From: Bacteroidia bacterium | GTDB lineage: Bacteria > Bacteroidota > Bacteroidia > Bacteroidales > UBA932 | NCBI GenBank assembly: GCA_021153285.1 | Contig: JAGKTT010000022.1 | Location: forward strand, 1 to 36,619 | Length of the DNA stretch: 36,619 nt | Direction of reading: 5' to 3' | In this document: positions 1 to 7,319 of the stretch, piece by piece | How positions within the stretch are numbered: position 1 is the stretch's first letter | How the letters are laid out: each line of letters opens with the position of its first letter | Made by a program: the position numbers and the translations under genes | The notes under the pieces: generated by a model | Database searches by the model: none | The model's input: the letters and a program-made list of their open reading frames with translations, nothing else | What the model was told of the DNA's origin: nothing

Positions 1-149
1 CTGCACTCCAGTCGCTCAACGGGTATGGAATCAGCACCAATGAGCGGCCGGAGGCCATTGCAAGCCAGTTTTTCCGCTCAACGGGTCGTTTATGAAAGCC
101 GTCTAGTGTTCTGATGGACCCCGAACAACCGGGATTTTACGTTGAGCCC
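1..149 (+). repeat. 149-bp dispersed element, copy 1 (inverted relative to copy 2)
   Basis: This stretch matches the reverse complement of 33991-34139 with about 9 differences in 149 bases by eye (about 94%). Similarity stops sharply after the GAGCCC at 144-149; the other end coincides with the window edge, so the element may be longer. It carries CGCTCAACGGGT twice (13-24 and 75-86) and the complementary TGAGCG at 41-46, so 13-46 can fold as a hairpin, and GGCC pairs at 46-49 and 53-56. Stops in the frames I checked argue against coding. It looks like a structured non-coding repeat family or the end of a mobile element; I do not recognise it. Confidence 0.8.
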
Positions 150-607
150 AAGGTTTCTCGCCAAAAGTCGCCAAGACAAAAGAAGAAGGGTTACTAACTC
201 TGTGATTTACACATTGTTAACAACCCTTCTAAGTGCCCAATCGTTACAAATTATCGAACCTTTATTGATGACTTATATAAGGTTCTGGAGTTTGTTCAAT
301 GGTACGAGGAATGGTATTGATAAATAACCGAGGAGGGGTAGCATGCCTTATTACGGCATCGTCAGTGACCTACTTCATTACAGATACTCCCAATATCTGC
401 GATAGTGACCACGGACTTTCTCCCATTTGCCATAGCGAAAACGTTTATACGCTCTCACTCTGACAAGTTTCGGCACTGCTATTCCAATAGTAAGCCGAAG
501 GTCAAAAGAAAAAGTTCTACGCATTTTAATTCAGTTATCCTTGAAAGAACTTTTCTTGGACTTCTTCGCCTCTCCCTATCTCTACTCCTCGGTTAAGGTT
601 CTCTGTT
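150..607. other. Gene-poor region with several short inverted repeats
   Basis: No open reading frame here looks like a real protein. Visible structures are an AGAAGGGTT/AACCCTTCT inverted repeat near 184-231, an ATGCC/GGCAT hairpin near 343-360, and a CAGATA/TATCTG hairpin near 380-400. The stretch lies downstream (on the minus strand) of the short transcription unit at 608-711 and ends at the repeat element. It could be a decayed mobile element or an untranslated structured RNA. I see no further support for either. Confidence 0.4.
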
Positions 608-677
608 AAAAAAATCAGACACCCATTTGGGAGATAGGTATCTGATAAAAGGTTAGGATAACCTTTAAAATGCGTTT
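608..677 (-). ncRNA. Candidate orphan small RNA, about 70 nt
   Basis: A minus-strand promoter (TTG at 709-711, 19-base spacer, TACCTTTG at 682-689) is followed within about 70 bases by an intrinsic terminator: a stem of 614-623 with 637-646, then seven T residues (608-614 on the other strand). A second hairpin (AAAGGTT/AACCTTT, 648-666) lies between them. No start codon opens a useful frame inside. The unit fits a small RNA or a short attenuated leader. The ends are inferred from the promoter and terminator. No family is recognised. Confidence 0.5.
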
Positions 678-681
678 GATG

Positions 682-711
682 CAAAGGTATGAAGATTTTT
701 TATTTCTCCAA
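682..711 (-). promoter_or_regulatory. Bacteroidota-type promoter of the candidate small RNA
   Basis: Read on the minus strand, TTG (709-711) and TACCTTTG (682-689) are 19 bases apart, the normal spacing for the Bacteroidota primary sigma factor. No gene starts nearby on this strand, so it probably drives the short transcript at 608-677. Confidence 0.55.
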
Positions 712-820
712 TAAACTTTCTATATTTTTGAAGTATTTTGAAGTATCAGCTGTTATCGAACCGAGAGCCGCAATGAATTCTTTGATATATTGGACAGATA
801 TTCAATCAGTTATGGTAAAG

Positions 821-855
821 AAAAAGGGACATCTTCCGACGAAGATGTCCCCTTG
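821..855 (-). terminator. Terminator after tRNA-Leu(UAG)
   Basis: GGGACATCTTC and GAAGATGTCCC form an 11-bp perfect stem with a CGAC loop. On the minus strand it is followed by a T-rich run. It ends the tRNA transcript. Confidence 0.85.
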
Positions 856-937
856 TGCGGGCGAAGGGAATCGAACCCATACGCCTCTCGGCACCAGATC
901 CTAAGTCTGGCTTGTCTACCAATTTCAACACGCCCGC
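856..937 (-). tRNA. tRNA-Leu (anticodon UAG)
   Basis: This is an 82-nt class II tRNA with a 7-bp acceptor stem (GCGGGCG with CGCCCGC), a long variable arm and the anticodon stem CCAGA/TCTGG around a loop with TAG. It reads CUN leucine codons. CCA is not encoded. It lies 44 bases downstream of the initiator tRNA, with a hairpin between them, and probably shares its promoter. Confidence 0.95.
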
Positions 938-954
938 GAAAAGGTATTTAAATG

Positions 955-980
955 AAAAAGCAGATTTTCATCTGCTTTTC
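955..980 (-). terminator. Hairpin between the two tRNA genes
   Basis: AAAAAGCAGA and TCTGCTTTTC form a nearly symmetric stem-loop with T runs on both strands. It may partly terminate transcription after the initiator tRNA or mark the processing boundary before tRNA-Leu. Confidence 0.6.
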
Positions 981-981
981 T

Positions 982-1058
<77 letters not shown>

Positions 1059-1069
1059 ATATTGGACTG

Positions 1070-1099
1070 CAAATATACGGACAATTTTTAAAAGTGCAA
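1070..1099 (-). promoter_or_regulatory. Promoter of the tRNA-fMet / tRNA-Leu unit
   Basis: On the minus strand TTG (1097-1099), a 19-base spacer and TATATTTG (1070-1077) match the Bacteroidota promoter. It sits 12 bases before the tRNA 5' end. Confidence 0.75.
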
Positions 1100-1129
1100 A
1101 TTTTATTTACAAAAAATGCATTTATTTTA

Positions 1130-1162
1130 GATTCTCTCGTCGATTTGCTCATCAGAATGACA
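1130..1162. repeat. Degenerate copy of the TCGAG/GAAATCT-type dispersed repeat
   Basis: GATTCTCTCGTCGATT followed by AGAATGACAG resembles a diverged reverse copy of the short elements at 11250-11277 and 15470-15568 (pattern GTCAT.TCGAGCGAAGCGAG.AATCT). It lies between the end of hisS and the tRNA promoter. Confidence 0.4.
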
Positions 1163-1163
1163 G

Positions 1164-2573
1164 TTACGAGATAAAATCCAGAATATCTGAAACATTATCT
1201 TTGCCGAATGATTTCTGCTCGCCTGTAGAGAGGTTCTTGATATTGATGATGCCCTCGGCCATCTCGTTTCCACCTACGATCGAAAGGAAAGGTATGGTTT
1301 TCTTGTCTGCATAATCAAACTGCTTCTTGAGTTTGGTCTGTTCAGGATAGATTTCGCAAGCGATACCGGCTTCACGAAGCGATTTGACTACAGGGATAAG
1401 GTATTTGAGTTCATCTGCTCCCATATTGGCAAAAAGAAGCTTTGTGGTGGAGGTAACCTCTGACGGGAACTTGTCGAGTCCCTTGAGGACATCGTAGATA
1501 CGGTCTGCTCCGAATGAAATACCTACTCCAGACATATTCGGAAGGCCGAAAATACCAGTAAGATTGTCGTAACGGCCACCACCGCATATGCTTCCGATAG
1601 CGAAGTCTTTTGCTTTCACCTCGAAGATCGCACCTGTATAATAATTGAGACCGCGGGCGAGAGAGAGGTCGATCTCCACTTCGTGACGGATACCAGCCGC
1701 ATCGATGAATCCAAAGAGCTCTTCGAGTTCATCAAGACCCTTAAGACCAGTTTCCGATACAAGTCCAGAAGCGGATTTTCCGTTCATAAGGTCGCGCATA
1801 ACAGCAAGCTTCTCCGCTGTAGTTCCTGAAAGTGTCAGGACCGGACGGATGACTTCGATTGCCTCAGGAGTAAGTCCTTTCTGAGTCATTTCAGCCTCCA
1901 CCGCCTCCAGGCCGATCTTGTCGATCTTGTCGATTGCCACAGTGATATCCACGACCTTGTCAGGGAAACCACAGATCTCAGCCATACCGGTGAGAACCTT
2001 GCGATTATTGATCTTGATGCAGACATTGACATCAAAGAGAGTGAACACTCTGTCAACTATCTGAACAAGTTCGAGCTCGTTAAGTTGTGAAGTAGAACCG
2101 ATAACATCCACGTCACACTGATAGAACTCCCTATAGCGACCCTTCTGAGGACGGTCAGCACGCCATACCGGCTGGATCTGGAATCTCTTGAAAGGGAATG
2201 TGATATCGTTCTGATGCTGAACTACGAAACGGGCAAACGGCACAGTAAGGTCATAACGGAGTCCTTTCTCGCATACCTTAAGGGAGAGAGCCTTGCTGTT
2301 ATATCCATCTTCCGTGCCCTCAACACGATATTCATCATAATTGATCTTTGAGAATGCGTCACCTGAATTGAGAATTCTGAACAGAAGTTTGTCACCTTCC
2401 TCTCCGTATTTTCCCAGAAGAGTGCTGAGGTTCTCCATCGACGGAGTCTCTATAGGTGCATAACCGTATGTCTTGAACACCGACCGGATGGTGTCGAATA
2501 TATAGTTACGGCCTGCCATTTCAGCAGGTCCGAAATCTCTCGTGCCCTTTGGGATTGATGGTTTCTGTGCCAT
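1164..2573 (-). CDS. hisS: Histidyl-tRNA synthetase
   Basis: HisRS charges tRNA-His with histidine in the cytoplasm, using ATP. The 469-residue protein shows the class II core: the motif 2 region with RYREFYQCDVDVIG, the HisA motif LARGLNYYTGAIFEV, and motif 3 with GGGRYDNL, followed by a C-terminal anticodon-binding domain (about residues 375-469). The length is typical for Bacteroidota HisRS, somewhat longer than in E. coli. Translation starts at an ATG giving MAQKPSIPKGTRDF, the usual start of this family. A TATATTTG box lies upstream at 2600-2607. It appears to be transcribed on its own, since the upstream peptidase gene ends 75 bases before it. Confidence 0.97.
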   Translation of the reverse strand: MAQKPSIPKGTRDFGPAEMAGRNYIFDTIRSVFKTYGYAPIETPSMENLSTLLGKYGEEGDKLLFRILNSGDAFSKINYDEYRVEGTEDGYNSKALSLKVCEKGLRYDLTVPFARFVVQHQNDITFPFKRFQIQPVWRADRPQKGRYREFYQCDVDVIGSTSQLNELELVQIVDRVFTLFDVNVCIKINNRKVLTGMAEICGFPDKVVDITVAIDKIDKIGLEAVEAEMTQKGLTPEAIEVIRPVLTLSGTTAEKLAVMRDLMNGKSASGLVSETGLKGLDELEELFGFIDAAGIRHEVEIDLSLARGLNYYTGAIFEVKAKDFAIGSICGGGRYDNLTGIFGLPNMSGVGISFGADRIYDVLKGLDKFPSEVTSTTKLLFANMGADELKYLIPVVKSLREAGIACEIYPEQTKLKKQFDYADKKTIPFLSIVGGNEMAEGIINIKNLSTGEQKSFGKDNVSDILDFIS

Positions 2574-2599
2574 TTCGTATTTTATTTTCTATTACAATC

Positions 2600-2607
2600 T
2601 GCAAATA
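2600..2607 (-). promoter_or_regulatory. Putative hisS -7 box
   Basis: TATATTTG on the minus strand, about 26 bases before the hisS ATG, fits TAnnTTTG. No clear TTG lies at the right distance, so only the -7 element is supported. Confidence 0.5.
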
Positions 2608-2648
2608 TATAATAAAAAGCTGTCTCCTCCGCGTTCTACAAGCCAATT

Positions 2649-4118
2649 TTACTGCTCCGGAGCGAACATCGGATCCCAGGCAGGGAGCTGCACCGGGGTC
2701 TGGTCAAGCATTTCGAGCACATCAGCCGGAACATATTTCTTTTCTACTACAAGACGGAACATATACTCGTCGAACCACTCATCTGTCATAATCAGGCATC
2801 CCTGATAGCCTGAAGCCGGTCCCCAGCTGTTCTCTACCATCCACTTGACAGGCTTTCCTGTCTCAGGACAAACATCCACAGCAATGAGGGTCATAGCGTG
2901 TGATGAACCACTTGCGTGAGTCTGCACTCTCTGCTTCTTGTCCATACCGAAGGTTACTCCCATAAGTGATTCGTAATCAAAGTTATCCAGATCGAGCACA
3001 CCCTTCTTGCGATCGTAGAACTTACCCACATCACAAGAGAAATACATTGCCACATTATCCTTGATGGAAGCAATGGCCATCTCCTTGATACGTTCGACAG
3101 GAAGATTGATATACAGCCAGTTATGTCCGTCGTAAACGTGCCTGTCGTAATCGATTTCATATACCTTTCCGTATTCACGGCAAGGGTCGTTCATTATCAT
3201 CACATAATTATTCTCGAGATCCTCTCCTATATACTCATCATAGAAAGACTTCGGAGTATAGGTGCGACGGTCGACTATATTGCCCTGACGGTCACATCTT
3301 GTCCACTCGAACTCCTTCACAGGCTCGCCAAGGCAAAGTGCAAGCATTCTGTAAATCTCGGCAAGCTGCTGCTCCTTCATATTCTGAAGCTTTGCATCCA
3401 ATGCCGCCATCCTTTTCTCCACCTCCTTCTTAGGACGCTTTCCGATCTCCTTGAAGCCTTCCTCGTAAGCCTGACGAAGTGCCAGACCGTCCTCGCGGAG
3501 TTTCAGGGAAAGAAGATTGGCCATCTGTGAAGTATTATTGGCCTGATATGTCTCCGGCATCGCCTCAGAAGGCACAACGCCATATTTTGTAATGAGGTTC
3601 GATACTCCGGTGAACTGTCCGCCGTCACTCAAAGGATGAGAGAAAAGCCAATCGACCTTTCTGTCATCGAAAGAAAGTTCCCTTGTGTCGATGACTCCCT
3701 GAAGGAAAAGATTCGCCTTCTCAAGCTGGTCATAGAAAAAGAGATAGTTTTGAGAAAACTCCATCCCAGGAAGTTGATATTTCTCTATCATCTTAGCTCT
3801 CAACACATTAAGGCCTGTAAAAAGCCAACATCTGCCAGAAGACTGCTGATCGGTGATTCCTTTGGTCCTGACCCTGTCAGAGAAATGTGTATCAATCATT
3901 GCTGCATTCTCGGAATTTATGGCCAATGTGCCGATAGGAGTGCCAGCCAGGGCGTTTCTTATTGCTTTATCCGCTGCATTGCCTTCATATCCTTTACTGA
4001 TACGTACTAGTATTTCAGCTGAAATTCCTCCTTCCGGAGAGCCTGCCGGTGTCTGGGCATACGCAATGCTGCCAAGACAGAGAGCGGACAATGCCGCTGT
4101 GATAATGATTTTCTTCAT
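2649..4118 (-). CDS. pepC: Secreted C1B cysteine peptidase (bleomycin hydrolase / aminopeptidase C family)
   Basis: The 489-residue protein has papain-type catalytic elements in the bleomycin hydrolase arrangement: QSSGRCWLF with the nucleophile Cys at about residue 97, SHAMTL with the His, and VENSWG with the Asn. Family members are usually cytoplasmic hexamers that trim peptides from the N terminus. This one begins with a signal peptide ending near AYA|Q (about residues 1-21), so it acts in the periplasm or outside. An insert with charged helices (about residues 215-265) follows the first lobe. It has its own TATATTTG box at 4168-4175. A likely role is digestion of external peptides; the substrate cannot be read from the sequence. 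Confidence 0.9.
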   Translation of the reverse strand: MKKIIITAALSALCLGSIAYAQTPAGSPEGGISAEILVRISKGYEGNAADKAIRNALAGTPIGTLAINSENAAMIDTHFSDRVRTKGITDQQSSGRCWLFTGLNVLRAKMIEKYQLPGMEFSQNYLFFYDQLEKANLFLQGVIDTRELSFDDRKVDWLFSHPLSDGGQFTGVSNLITKYGVVPSEAMPETYQANNTSQMANLLSLKLREDGLALRQAYEEGFKEIGKRPKKEVEKRMAALDAKLQNMKEQQLAEIYRMLALCLGEPVKEFEWTRCDRQGNIVDRRTYTPKSFYDEYIGEDLENNYVMIMNDPCREYGKVYEIDYDRHVYDGHNWLYINLPVERIKEMAIASIKDNVAMYFSCDVGKFYDRKKGVLDLDNFDYESLMGVTFGMDKKQRVQTHASGSSHAMTLIAVDVCPETGKPVKWMVENSWGPASGYQGCLIMTDEWFDEYMFRLVVEKKYVPADVLEMLDQTPVQLPAWDPMFAPEQ

Positions 4119-4167
4119 ATGCGATTAAATATTTTATACAATCCGCTGCCTTAACAGGCACAAAGCA

Positions 4168-4175
4168 CAAATATA
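4168..4175 (-). promoter_or_regulatory. Putative -7 box of the C1B peptidase gene
   Basis: TATATTTG on the minus strand, 50 bases before the ATG, lies next to the terminator of the preceding operon. Confidence 0.5.
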
Positions 4176-4176
4176 G

Positions 4177-4214
4177 AAAAAACTGCTTTCATTTCCTTTA
4201 ACGAAAGCAGTTTT
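4177..4214 (-). terminator. Terminator of the two-component / PepSY operon
   Basis: AAAACTGCTTTC and GAAAGCAGTTTT form a long stem; on the minus strand a T run follows. It lies 26 bases after the stop codon of the last PepSY-like gene. Confidence 0.85.
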
Positions 4215-4240
4215 AGCTCAAAACAGTTTCAATCAATTAA

Positions 4241-4714
4241 TCAGAAGTATCCGTACGTGGCAGGAGTCACTTCACCGTTTGAATTGACATCCACGTCCAT
4301 CTCCCGTCCACCCATCACCAGATCGAACCTATAGAAATCATCACCTGACTGAGTTTCGAAATATTCCGCGTCATTGTCCTCGAACTGAGCCTGGCCATAA
4401 TCCGATTCCTGAAGATAATTCATTATATTCTGCGGAACATCGGCCAGAAGAACCTCTGTAATGGTCTGCACCCAATTGCCATACTTGTCATAAAAAGCCT
4501 TGCGATCTGTTCCATCCGGCCATTTACCGGTCTCGAAAGAAACGACCCAGCCTCCATCCCTGTATCTTTCCCACTCCACATCCCAGGCATCCGGGTACAT
4601 CTTCTCAAACTCAGCTCTTATATCCTTTGCAGGCCTTCCATCCTCATATTTTTCACAGGATGCCGCAACAATCATAGCCACGGCCACTGTCAATATCGTA
4701 AAAATCCTTTTCAT
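4241..4714 (-). CDS. PepSY-like (DUF2874) lipoprotein
   Basis: The 157-residue protein has a lipoprotein signal peptide (MIVAASC, Cys about residue 20) and two repeats of the PepSY-like / DUF2874 fold: a helix with F.KMYPDAWDVEWE, then strands with WVVSFET and RKAFYDKYGNWVQT, and a second unit ending at DVDVNSNGEVT. This family is common in the Bacteroidota envelope and is thought to bind small ligands or modulate envelope proteins; the function is not established. It is the last gene of an operon with another PepSY-like protein (4 bases upstream), a histidine kinase and a response regulator, so it may feed or buffer the kinase signal. That is inference. Confidence 0.8.
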   Translation of the reverse strand: MKRIFTILTVAVAMIVAASCEKYEDGRPAKDIRAEFEKMYPDAWDVEWERYRDGGWVVSFETGKWPDGTDRKAFYDKYGNWVQTITEVLLADVPQNIMNYLQESDYGQAQFEDNDAEYFETQSGDDFYRFDLVMGGREMDVDVNSNGEVTPATYGYF

Positions 4715-4718
4715 AAGC

Positions 4719-5156
4719 CTAGTCGTCGATTTCGATTACATTGAAATTCTTGTTGAACTTGAGTTCCAGACGGTTAGAAAGTTTGACCTCATATGATCGC
4801 CTTCCGATTTCGTACTCAATGAATATTGCCTCAGGATAGTGAATCTTTACATAATCCCTGATCTGAAAAGGCACGAGATTCTCAGGGACACCGGCTCTTG
4901 ACTCGATCTTCTCCAACGCCCCGCTGTTTTCAAACTGGATTTTGACACCATTGGCAAGCATCACATTATAGTCCGGAAGGATGAAATCGTCGTCCTTTGT
5001 AGCGTAGGAAATTTTCTCACCAGGATAATTGGCATTGATGAAAGTCTGAGCAGGAGCTGGAAGCTGATTAAAAGTCACAGGCTTATCGTCTGCATTTACT
5101 ATCTGAAGAGAAGCCAGTACAATGGCTGTGAGAGCAAAAATCTTTTTCATAATCAT
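4719..5156 (-). CDS. Periplasmic PepSY-like (DUF2874) protein
   Basis: The 145-residue protein has a cleavable signal peptide (about residues 1-22, ending ...IVNA|D) and the PepSY-like pattern: LPAPAQTFINANYPG (helix), then strands ISYATKDDDF and YNVMLANGVKIQFENSG, and a second unit IRDYVKIHYPEAIFIEYEI ... YEVKLSNRLELKFNKN. Two ATGs (5156 and 5150) are possible. It has no lipobox, unlike its downstream neighbour, so one partner is soluble and the other lipid-anchored. It lies 88 bases downstream of the histidine kinase gene. A possible -7 box (GAATTTTG, 5204-5211) sits in that gap, so it may also be transcribed separately. Confidence 0.8.
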   Translation of the reverse strand: MIMKKIFALTAIVLASLQIVNADDKPVTFNQLPAPAQTFINANYPGEKISYATKDDDFILPDYNVMLANGVKIQFENSGALEKIESRAGVPENLVPFQIRDYVKIHYPEAIFIEYEIGRRSYEVKLSNRLELKFNKNFNVIEIDD

Positions 5157-5244
5157 ATCTTTTTAAAATTACACTTACATCTGTTTCTGATGTTTTCACA
5201 GTGCAAAATTCAGACACGATTCTGAAAAGAAACTGAAATAGATT

Positions 5245-6522
5245 TTATTTTTTCAAAATTACCGAAAAAATATGACAATTTTCCTTGAAATCATATGTCA
5301 ACGACAGACCACTTCGTTCGCAGACAGAATAAGCCAGAGCAAGCCCCAGACCGGTCGAACCCTCACGACGTCCTCCCGGAAGATAGAAACGATGGAAAAC
5401 ACGATTCCTATCCAATGGCGCATCTCCTTCATTTTCCACAACAAAGCCGTCTGCAGAAACCTTTATGCTGATCTTGGCTCCCGGCATCGAATGTACAAAT
5501 GCATTCTTGACAAGATTTCCCACAAGCACTGAAGCCATCTGCTCATTGATCCTGCAGACAAAAGTCTCCTGCACCTCGACCGAAGATTGAATTGACTTAT
5601 GGGCATAGACTTCCCCGTTAAGTTCAAGACTATCCCTCAAGATTGAACTCATATCCACTTCATCTGCAGGAGGAAACTGATCATTCTCGATGCGGCTCAG
5701 AAGGAGCAAGGTCTTGTTCAGACGTATCAGATGCTGGAGGCTGCGATGCAGTTTGACCATTTCGCCTGCGATTTCTTCATTGATGTCAGGCCTGTCCAGA
5801 AGCATCTCCAGACGATTACTGCATACAGCAAGCGGGGTCTGAAGTTCGTGCGAAGCATTGCCTATGAATATTTTCCTTTCTTCGTATTCATTTTCGAAGC
5901 GTTCCACAGCCTTGCGTATTGTTTCTGCCAATTTTCTGAACTCCACTACATCGGTATCAGCAGGAACGGTTTCATAAGGCTGGCCCGGAACATATGCATC
6001 CATCCATTTCATAAGTGCATTGAATGGCCTGAGGTTGTAATCAATGACAATGATTCCGATAATCAGCAAGGTGACAAGCAGAACTAAAAACAATATTCCG
6101 GTCCACCAAAGAACGTGTTCCACAAGGGTCTCCTGCTCGAATACTGGAAGCGAAACCGTTATCTCATAATATTTTCCATCATTGTCCGCAAATACCTGGC
6201 GACGTATCCTGGAGCTTGCAAAATCCTCCTGACTTCTGATGTATGCCTCAGCTTCTCCATAGAAAGGCAAAGAATTTTCAGCCGCATAATCCTCACTGAC
6301 TTCCTTTATATAATAGGTATTATAGGCACCGTTGAATCGGTCAGGGATCTCTTGTCCGGAAAGCTTACGCGAGACTATCTGATCGGAATAATCCTTAAGA
6401 ATCATATCGGTATCCTTGTGTATCCTCTCGGACATCGTGCGATATGAAAGCCATCCCCAAAGGCCGAGTGTAATGACCAGAGGGATGGAAAGACTGAGTA
6501 TTATCTTATATATCAGCCTCAT
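5245..6522 (-). CDS. Two-component sensor histidine kinase
   Basis: The product is a 425-residue inner membrane kinase. Membrane segments lie at about residues 5-27 and 138-161 and enclose a periplasmic sensor of about 110 residues with no recognised domain. A HAMP-like linker follows, then the H-box NASHELQTP with the phosphoaccepting His at about residue 225, an N-box (LVGNLVKNAFVHS) and a G-box (GSTGLGLALAYSV). I place the start at the ATG at 6522, two bases after the regulator stop; a TTG at 6528 would overlap it. It forms a pair with the adjacent OmpR-type regulator. The PepSY-like genes downstream suggest an envelope signal; the ligand is unknown. Confidence 0.93.
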   Translation of the reverse strand: MRLIYKIILSLSIPLVITLGLWGWLSYRTMSERIHKDTDMILKDYSDQIVSRKLSGQEIPDRFNGAYNTYYIKEVSEDYAAENSLPFYGEAEAYIRSQEDFASSRIRRQVFADNDGKYYEITVSLPVFEQETLVEHVLWWTGILFLVLLVTLLIIGIIVIDYNLRPFNALMKWMDAYVPGQPYETVPADTDVVEFRKLAETIRKAVERFENEYEERKIFIGNASHELQTPLAVCSNRLEMLLDRPDINEEIAGEMVKLHRSLQHLIRLNKTLLLLSRIENDQFPPADEVDMSSILRDSLELNGEVYAHKSIQSSVEVQETFVCRINEQMASVLVGNLVKNAFVHSMPGAKISIKVSADGFVVENEGDAPLDRNRVFHRFYLPGGRREGSTGLGLALAYSVCERSGLSLTYDFKENCHIFSVILKK

Positions 6523-6524
6523 AA

Positions 6525-7202
6525 TCAAGGAATAAGAAGTTTATATCCAAATCCGTATATTGACTTTATCTCAATATCGGCTCCTGCTTCAGAAAGCTTG
6601 CGCCGCAGATTCTTCATCTGAGCATATACGAACTGGAAATCATCACTCTGGTCAATATGGTCCCCCCATACTGCCTCGGCCAGCACAGCCTTGTCCACCG
6701 TATGCCCCGGACGCATAAGAAAATATTTCAATATATCGAACTCCTTCTTGAGAAGAGCTACCTCCTTGCCTGCAACGGTCAATCTCTGAGAGACATCTTC
6801 CAGAACGACATTGCCGGCCTTGTATGTAAGCTCCCCATCATTGCGGCTTCGTCTGGCAACACTACGGATACGCGCCGAAAGTTCCGCCAGATGGAAAGGT
6901 TTGGCCAGATAATCATCCGCCCCAAGCTCCAGTCCACGCACCTTGTCATCAATCGAGTCACGAGCCGATATTATAATGACATTCAGCTTATTACAATTCT
7001 TTTTGATATACTCCAGAATATCCAGACCGTTTCCTCCCGGAAGATTCAGATCCAGAAGCACACAGTCATAGCTATAGGCTCCCAGTTTATCCATTGCTCC
7101 GTGAAAGTCCATAGCATTCTCCACTATATAGCCCTCTTTTTTAAGAGTCGCGGTCATCAGTTCCTGGAGAGACACCTCATCTTCGATAACAAGAAGTTTC
7201 AT
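6525..7202 (-). CDS. OmpR/PhoB-family response regulator
   Basis: The 225-residue protein has an N-terminal receiver domain (acidic pair EDE at residues 8-10, phosphoacceptor Asp at about 51 in LLDLNLPGG, Lys at about 101 in LAKPF) and a C-terminal winged-helix DNA-binding domain (LTVAGKEVALLKKEFDIL ... IKSIYGFGYKL). It is the first gene of the operon with the kinase and the two PepSY-like proteins and probably controls that operon or envelope genes. The start is the ATG at 7202; a TTG two codons earlier is less likely. Confidence 0.94.
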   Translation of the reverse strand: MKLLVIEDEVSLQELMTATLKKEGYIVENAMDFHGAMDKLGAYSYDCVLLDLNLPGGNGLDILEYIKKNCNKLNVIIISARDSIDDKVRGLELGADDYLAKPFHLAELSARIRSVARRSRNDGELTYKAGNVVLEDVSQRLTVAGKEVALLKKEFDILKYFLMRPGHTVDKAVLAEAVWGDHIDQSDDFQFVYAQMKNLRRKLSEAGADIEIKSIYGFGYKLLIP

Positions 7203-7293
7203 AGTCAACAGCTTTAGCTTTCAAATATAGTGAATCGTTGAACACATTGAGCTATTTTCCTTGAAAATATTATCCACAAAACGAAACTTTTTA

Positions 7294-7301
7294 TACCTTT
7301 G
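7294..7301 (+). promoter_or_regulatory. Putative polA -7 box
   Basis: TACCTTTG lies 18 bases before the ATG at 7320. A TTG codon overlapping this box (7299) is therefore unlikely to be the start. No TTG lies at the standard upstream distance. Confidence 0.5.
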
Positions 7302-7319
7302 GGGTTCAATTTGTCAAGT

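Noticed and set aside
13..86. CGCTCAACGGGT repeats considered as a CRISPR array
   Set aside because: Only two copies per element, no regular spacers and no cas gene nearby.
142..596. Two short plus-strand reading frames (142-327 and 405-596)
   Set aside because: Low-complexity, unrelated to any family I know, and interrupted by inverted repeats. Probably non-coding.
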